From Candidatus Martarchaeota archaeon (lineage in GTDB: Archaea > Micrarchaeota > Micrarchaeia > Micrarchaeales > CABMGC01): a DNA stretch of 8,935 nt. Of this stretch, positions 5,815 through 8,935 are shown in pieces. The stretch lies in assembly GCA_023485825.1 (NCBI GenBank), contig JAMCZF010000008.1, positions 1 through 8,935 of the forward strand. The letters run 5' to 3'. Below the pieces are notes generated by a model that had not been told where the DNA came from, made no database searches, and worked only from the letters and a program-made list of their open reading frames with translations. The position numbers and the translations under genes are program-made. Each line of letters begins with the position of its first letter. The first letter of the stretch is position 1.

Positions 5815-6084
5815 TCACTCCCTGCCTTCTTCAAGTTCCCTGAGCCTCTTCTCTATGGCGGCCTTTTCGTCTTCTAGGTCCTTGATATCAGCCCTGAGGA
5901 TCTTCCCCTCTTCCTCCTTTGTCAGCTCGGCCGCAGCGCCCGCACAGCACCCGCAGCGCCTCTGTCCGTACCCGCGACCCCAGTAGCCGTGCTGCATGCG
6001 CTGATGCGCATGGCCGAAAGGCCCGAAGCCCCCTCCTGCCCATGGTCCCTCCCCATACGGTCCTGTTCCATCTCTTCTTGGCAT
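5815..6084 (-). CDS. DUF5320-type small Gly-rich protein with C-terminal coiled coil
   Basis: An 89-residue protein. It opens with MPRRDGTGPYGEGPWAGGG, the DGTGP-x-G-x-GP signature of DUF5320 proteins, followed by a Gly/His/Arg/Tyr-rich segment and a Cys cluster C44-G-C46-C47. Residues about 52-89 (AELTKEEEGKILRADIKD... then EKRLRELEEG) form a strongly charged heptad-like coiled coil. Function is unknown; the His and Cys residues could bind metal. ATG 6084 is preferred because AGGTGA at 6090-6095 stands five bases before it, and the upstream GTG at 6093 lies inside that ribosome binding site. It is the first gene of the operon, directly behind the palindromic promoter. Confidence 0.8.
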   Translation of the reverse strand: MPRRDGTGPYGEGPWAGGGFGPFGHAHQRMQHGYWGRGYGQRRCGCCAGAAAELTKEEEGKILRADIKDLEDEKAAIEKRLRELEEGRE

Positions 6085-6089
6085 TGCAT

Positions 6090-6095
6090 TCACCT
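6090..6095 (-). promoter_or_regulatory. Ribosome binding site deciding the DUF5320 start
   Basis: AGGTGA with a five-base spacer to ATG 6084. It contains the alternative GTG codon (6091-6093), which is therefore unlikely to be the start. Confidence 0.6.
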
Positions 6096-6096
6096 G

Positions 6097-6116
6097 TTAT
6101 GAATATATATTCATAA
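6097..6116. promoter_or_regulatory. Perfect 20-bp palindromic operator in the DUF5320 operon promoter
   Basis: TTATGAATATATATTCATAA is identical to its own reverse complement over all 20 bases. It lies between the TATA box (6120-6127) and the ribosome binding site, so it would cover the region from about -18 to the transcription start. That is a classic place for a repressor that blocks polymerase loading. The adjacent DUF134 protein is the obvious local candidate, which would make the operon self-regulated. The centre is an alternating AT run, so part of the symmetry is cheap, but the GAA/TTC arms and TTAT/ATAA ends are not. Confidence 0.6.
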
Positions 6117-6119
6117 ACA

Positions 6120-6131
6120 TATTTATAGGTT
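6120..6131 (-). promoter_or_regulatory. TATA box of the DUF5320-DUF134-NifX operon
   Basis: The minus strand reads AACC then TATAAATA (6127 to 6120), a near-consensus archaeal TATA element. The expected transcription start is about 26 bases on, near 6098, giving a short leader of about 13 bases that includes the AGGTGA site. Confidence 0.6.
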
Positions 6132-6182
6132 TGCCATAGAAAACGTGATTGCGGATACAAGACCGGAAGGACTGTTGGGATT

Positions 6183-6695
6183 CTACTTCCCTATTCTGAT
6201 GACCCTTATTGTGAACACGAGCGCATGTCCCGCCAGCGGCTGATTGAAGTCGACCGTCGCGTTTGTCGCGTTGACATATGTTACTATGCCGGTTATACTG
6301 CCTCCTGCTGGGTTATTCTCGCCTACGATCTGCCCGGCCTTCGGGGTCTGATTGCCGAATGCGCTGATCGGAAAGCTGATTATGAGCGCGGGGTTTATCT
6401 GGCCGTACGCCTCGTTCACTGGTATGGTCACGGTCTTGCTTTGATTGATGCCCATGCCTATCACCGCGCTGTCGAATCCCGGTATTACCTCGTTTGCGCC
6501 GACGGTGAAGTTAAGCGGCTGACCCCCTACATTTGAGCTGAAGACAGTGCCGTTCGTGAACGAGCCTGTGTAGTACACAGATACCATGTCGCCCACTGCC
6601 ACCCTCTGCATGCCTATGCCCGAGGCAAAGGCGACATATGCGGCAGCTATCACAACAATCACCGCCGCAACCACGGCTACAAGCCTACGTTCCAT
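6183..6695 (-). CDS. Membrane-anchored FKBP-type peptidyl-prolyl isomerase, SlyD-like
   Basis: A 170-residue prolyl isomerase and chaperone predicted to work outside the cytoplasmic membrane. Residues 5-24 (LVAVVAAVIVVIAAAYVAFA) form an uncleaved-looking N-terminal anchor after MERR, so the catalytic part should be external; several N-x-S/T sequons agree. The FKBP core shows VYYTGSFTNGTVF (40-52), FTVGANEVIPGFDSAVIGM (63-81) and NEAYG (94-98). Residues about 100-150 are the insert-in-flap chaperone segment of archaeal and SlyD FKBPs, and DFNQPLAG (149-156) matches the DFNHPLAG signature with Gln for His. ATG 6695 is chosen because AGGTGAT (6699-6705) stands three bases before it, and the upstream ATG 6713 would overlap the gdhA end. 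It follows gdhA by 8 bases and ends that operon. Confidence 0.9.
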   Translation of the reverse strand: MERRLVAVVAAVIVVIAAAYVAFASGIGMQRVAVGDMVSVYYTGSFTNGTVFSSNVGGQPLNFTVGANEVIPGFDSAVIGMGINQSKTVTIPVNEAYGQINPALIISFPISAFGNQTPKAGQIVGENNPAGGSITGIVTYVNATNATVDFNQPLAGHALVFTIRVIRIGK

Positions 6696-6698
6696 GCC

Positions 6699-6705
6699 AT
6701 CACCT
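6699..6705 (-). promoter_or_regulatory. Ribosome binding site for the FKBP gene overlapping the gdhA stop
   Basis: AGGTGAT overlaps the TAG stop of gdhA (6704-6706) and precedes ATG 6695, fixing the start at 6695 rather than 6713. Confidence 0.6.
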
Positions 6706-7972
6706 AATACCATCCGCGTATCTTCATCGCAGTTGCAACCCTCCCGACAGCAACTATGTATGCGGCCATTCTCGGGCTTATCTTCTTGCCCTTGTCCTTG
6801 TACTCCCTCTGGGTCCTCATCACATCGGAGAACGCCTTCGTGATTATGGCGTCAAGGCGCTTGTAGACGTCGTCCTCGGTCCAGTAGAAGCTCTGGATGT
6901 TCTGCACCCACTCGAAGTATGAGACAATCACGCCTCCTGAGTTGACAAGGAAGTCAGGCAGGTCAAGCACGCCCCTCTGGAACAGGATCTCGTCAGCGGC
7001 CGGGGTCACAGGCCCGTTAGCGAGCTCCAGCACTATCCTGGCGTTTATCTTGTCGGCATTCTGCTCAGTTATCTGGTTCTCTATGGCTGACGGGATCAGT
7101 ATATCAACATCCATCTCAAGAAGCTCCTCGTTGGTTATCCTCTCGGCGCTCTTGCAGTTCGACACGCTGCCGGTTTTCGCCTTCGCGTCGGCAAGCCTCT
7201 GCCAATCGAGGCCCTTTGCGGAATACGCGCCGCCATTGGAATCGCTTACAGCCACGACCTTTGCTCCGAACATCCTAGTCGCAAGGTTGAACGCGAAGTT
7301 GCCTGCATTGCCGAAGCCCTGAACCGCTACCTTTGCGTTGCGCAGGTTTATCCTCTTCATCTTTGCGGCCTCCCTGAGCACGTACATGCCTCCCATGGCA
7401 GTGCTGTCGAACCTGCCCTCTGAGCCGCCGACCTCAAGGGGCTTGCCGGTTATGACGCCGAACTCATTGTGGCCGACTATCTTGCTGTACTCATCCATCA
7501 TCCAGGCCATGTCCTGCGGCGTCGTGTACACATCAGGCGCCGGAATGTCGACCTTGGGGCCTATGAAGTCCCCAAGCGACCTCACATATGCTCTAGAGAG
7601 CGCTTCCAGGTCATCCGGCTTCAGGCTCTTCGGGTCGCATATTATGCCGCCTTTGGCGCCGCCGTAAGGTATGTCGGCGAGCGCGCACTTCCATGTCATC
7701 CACGCCGCAAGGGCCTTGACTGTGCTCTTTGTCTCCTGCGGATGGAACCTTATGCCGCCTTTCGTGGGCCCGCGCGCGTTGTTGTACTGTATCCTAAAGC
7801 CCTTGAATACCTTTGTAGCGCCATTGTGCATTTTGACAGGCATGTTCATCTCAAGCTCCCGCATCGGCTCTCGCAGTATGGCATGCGCGGCCTTGTCCAG
7901 GCCCATGAGCTCTGCGGCATGGTCGAGCTGCTCCTGGCTCTCCTTGAAAGGGTCCAGCTCCTCCCGCATCAT
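6704..7972 (-). CDS. gdhA: Glutamate dehydrogenase (Glu/Leu/Phe/Val dehydrogenase family)
   Basis: A 422-residue hexameric-type dehydrogenase interconverting glutamate with 2-oxoglutarate and ammonia, linking nitrogen and carbon metabolism in the cytoplasm. The substrate domain carries GPTKGGIRFH (Lys71), WKCALADIPYGGAKGGI (Lys95 and the predicted catalytic Lys107) and PAPDVYT (Asp147). The Rossmann domain has VAVQGFGNAG (215-224) and VAVSDSNGG (240-248). LVNSGGVIVSYFEWVQN (342-358) is the conserved return to the active-site cleft. Length is typical of archaeal enzymes. The acidic Asp244 at the end of the second strand may favour NAD over NADP, a weak inference. ATG 7972 overlaps the TGA of the HTH gene (ATGA), with GGGTG four bases before it; a second ATG follows immediately. 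A leucine or related amino-acid dehydrogenase is the alternative, but the Lys71 region and overall match favour glutamate. Confidence 0.94.
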   Translation of the reverse strand: MMREELDPFKESQEQLDHAAELMGLDKAAHAILREPMRELEMNMPVKMHNGATKVFKGFRIQYNNARGPTKGGIRFHPQETKSTVKALAAWMTWKCALADIPYGGAKGGIICDPKSLKPDDLEALSRAYVRSLGDFIGPKVDIPAPDVYTTPQDMAWMMDEYSKIVGHNEFGVITGKPLEVGGSEGRFDSTAMGGMYVLREAAKMKRINLRNAKVAVQGFGNAGNFAFNLATRMFGAKVVAVSDSNGGAYSAKGLDWQRLADAKAKTGSVSNCKSAERITNEELLEMDVDILIPSAIENQITEQNADKINARIVLELANGPVTPAADEILFQRGVLDLPDFLVNSGGVIVSYFEWVQNIQSFYWTEDDVYKRLDAIITKAFSDVMRTQREYKDKGKKISPRMAAYIVAVGRVATAMKIRGWY

Positions 7973-8283
7973 GACGCACCCGCCTTCACGAGCTCTGCAC
8001 AGAGCACGTCTATGTCGGTGTATACCTCCTTGCCGTTCTTCCCGCTTGCAAGCTTCTTAGCTATCGCGTCTACGAGCCCTTCCCTCATTATGTGATTCTT
8101 CATTTTCAAAACCTCCTTGGAGTATCTGCCATTAAGGTACTTGCTCACCGCCACCTGCACCACCCCGAGCGCCTTGGCTATGCGCTCCTGCCTCCATCCG
8201 TATTTGTCGCGCATTAGCTCTGCAACAGTGGCCCTTACCGCAGGAAGTACCTCCCTGCCTATCCTCCTGCACTCCTGCTCCAC
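7969..8283 (-). CDS. COG2522-type helix-turn-helix transcriptional regulator
   Basis: A 104-residue archaeal predicted regulator. The N-terminal EQECRRIGREVLPAVRATVAELM is the typical opening (usually C-E-x-x-x-x-x-VLPAIRA...), and GWRQERIAKALGVVQVAVSKYLNGR (29-53) is a clear Xre-like helix-turn-helix with the AVSKYL recognition helix. The remaining ~50 residues are charged helix without an obvious ligand domain. The start is GTG at 8283 with GGGGTG five bases before it. It follows the RpiB-like gene by 14 bases and overlaps gdhA by ATGA, so it is co-translated with the dehydrogenase and may regulate this operon; the target cannot be read from the window. Confidence 0.88.
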   Translation of the reverse strand: MEQECRRIGREVLPAVRATVAELMRDKYGWRQERIAKALGVVQVAVSKYLNGRYSKEVLKMKNHIMREGLVDAIAKKLASGKNGKEVYTDIDVLCAELVKAGAS

Positions 8284-8297
8284 CTTGGCACCCCGAA

Positions 8298-8912
8298 CTA
8301 AGCGTCCCTCTCGTCAATTATGCCAAGCGAGTCCCTGAGCCTGCCAAGTATACCAGAACCCCTGCTGTGGCGTTCAGCGTACTCCGCGTCCTCCTCCACG
8401 GCCTCCCGCGCATCCTCCTCTCTTTGGGGCCTGCGCTCCTTATGTGCGGCCTTGTGCTCGGCTTCCTGGCCGGAGCCCTCGCGCTGCACACGCCACTGCA
8501 GCGCCCCGGCAAACGCATCAAGGGTCCTCCTGGCAGGCCGTTGCGCAGCAGGTCCGCTGTTGTGGCCGTGCATTGATGCCGCCAACTCGCGTATGAGTGC
8601 TATGTCTTCGTTAACGATCATCACGTTCGGCTTGCTGACGAGAGATATGCGCAGGTCGCGCTTCGAATTTATTGCAGCAGCGCGTATCCCGCGGTTCTTG
8701 TTGAGCTCTATCCCCACGGATATGTAGTCGTCAGCATTCCCGATTACCAGATCGTAACCCCTGCGCAATATGGCATCCTCTGCGGCATTGCAGAACTCCC
8801 TCGTGCCGCCTGTGGCGGGCTTTGCTATTACCCCTATCCCTGATTCTGAGAATATCTCCATCGCTTCTTCTGTGAAGTCATCAGAACCCGCAGAAAGCAA
8901 AAGTATCTTCAT
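8298..8912 (-). CDS. RpiB-fold protein lacking catalytic residues, with charged C-terminal tail
   Basis: A 204-residue protein. Residues 1-115 look like ribose-5-phosphate isomerase B: a first strand MKILLLSAGSDDFTEEAMEIF, then YDLVIGNADDYISVGIELNKNRGIRAAA (53-80) where RpiB has YDLGILICGTGIG...ANK..GIRAA, then PNVMIVNED where RpiB has HNDANVL. The Asp-His of the first loop and the Cys-Gly-Thr-Gly-Ile-Gly catalytic loop are replaced (AGSDD, NADDYI), so isomerase activity is unlikely. Residues 118-185 are a low-complexity stretch of Arg, Glu, Ala, Gln and His, probably disordered, ending in a short amphipathic helix (GILGRLRDSLGII). ATG 8912 follows GGAG closely. It is the first gene of the operon visible here. 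It may be a binding or scaffold protein; the fold assignment is by eye and moderately sure. Confidence 0.6.
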   Translation of the reverse strand: MKILLLSAGSDDFTEEAMEIFSESGIGVIAKPATGGTREFCNAAEDAILRRGYDLVIGNADDYISVGIELNKNRGIRAAAINSKRDLRISLVSKPNVMIVNEDIALIRELAASMHGHNSGPAAQRPARRTLDAFAGALQWRVQREGSGQEAEHKAAHKERRPQREEDAREAVEEDAEYAERHSRGSGILGRLRDSLGIIDERDA

Positions 8913-8935
8913 CTCCAGCAGACCCCGTGCCTATC
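8909..8935 (-). CDS. Possible 3' end of an upstream gene
   Basis: The minus strand frame from the right edge reads DRHGVCWR and stops at TGA 8911-8909, overlapping the ATG of the RpiB-like gene in an ATGA, the same junction as two others in this window. Too short to identify; it suggests that the operon continues beyond the edge. Confidence 0.25.
   Translation of the reverse strand, partial: DRHGVCWR

Noticed and set aside
8320..8727. A 135-residue plus-strand ORF opposite the charged tail of the RpiB-like gene
   Set aside because: Ser/Ala/Arg-rich shadow without a start signal; the minus-strand gene fits the operon spacing.
1..8935. CRISPR arrays, tRNA or rRNA genes
   Set aside because: No regularly spaced direct repeats and no tRNA or rRNA signatures were seen on either strand.

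Overview
The window looks like part of an archaeal chromosome, roughly 55-60% GC by eye. Signs of this are TATA-type promoters placed for leaderless or short-leader transcripts, GGTG-type ribosome binding sites, heavy use of ATA (Ile) and AGG (Arg) codons, and archaeal families: a COG2522 HTH regulator, a COG1433 NifX-like protein with DUF134 and DUF5320 partners, a SlyD-type FKBP and a hexameric-type glutamate dehydrogenase. An anaerobic or microaerobic lifestyle is suggested by the class III (oxygen-sensitive) ribonucleotide reductase. I cannot name the lineage; a DPANN-type archaeon is possible but not shown.

Layout, left to right. (1) Bases 1-914: a GC-rich edge with two perfect hairpins, then the AT-richer C-terminal part of a DUF4143-type ATPase that has lost its P-loop half. 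The edge may be the right end of an IS200/IS605-like element that cut the gene. (2) 935-3855, minus strand: an anaerobic ribonucleotide reductase operon, nrdD, then a 61-residue stand-alone glycyl-radical domain, then nrdG. The glycyl-radical domain that normally ends NrdD is a separate reading frame, starting in an ATGA overlap behind its own ribosome binding site. This is the most striking feature here. (3) 3856-4242: a 387-base divergent intergenic region with the nrdD promoter, dyad symmetries, several GC-rich hairpins and a leaderless promoter for the next gene. (4) 4243-5181, plus strand: a secreted, C-terminally anchored, probably N-glycosylated surface protein. (5) 5187-6131, minus strand: a three-gene operon, DUF5320, DUF134 HTH, then NifX-like, behind a clean TATA box followed by a perfect 20-bp palindrome that would cover the transcription start. 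(6) 6183-8912, minus strand: a tightly packed operon of an RpiB-fold protein without catalytic residues, a COG2522 HTH regulator, glutamate dehydrogenase and a membrane-anchored FKBP. Its promoter lies beyond the right edge.

Functionally, the window holds deoxynucleotide synthesis (NrdD, glycyl subunit, and NrdG activase), nitrogen/carbon linkage (GDH with an adjacent regulator), extracytoplasmic protein folding (FKBP), and a small metal or Fe-S related module with a likely self-regulating operator. All functional calls are from reading the translated sequences; no searches were run.
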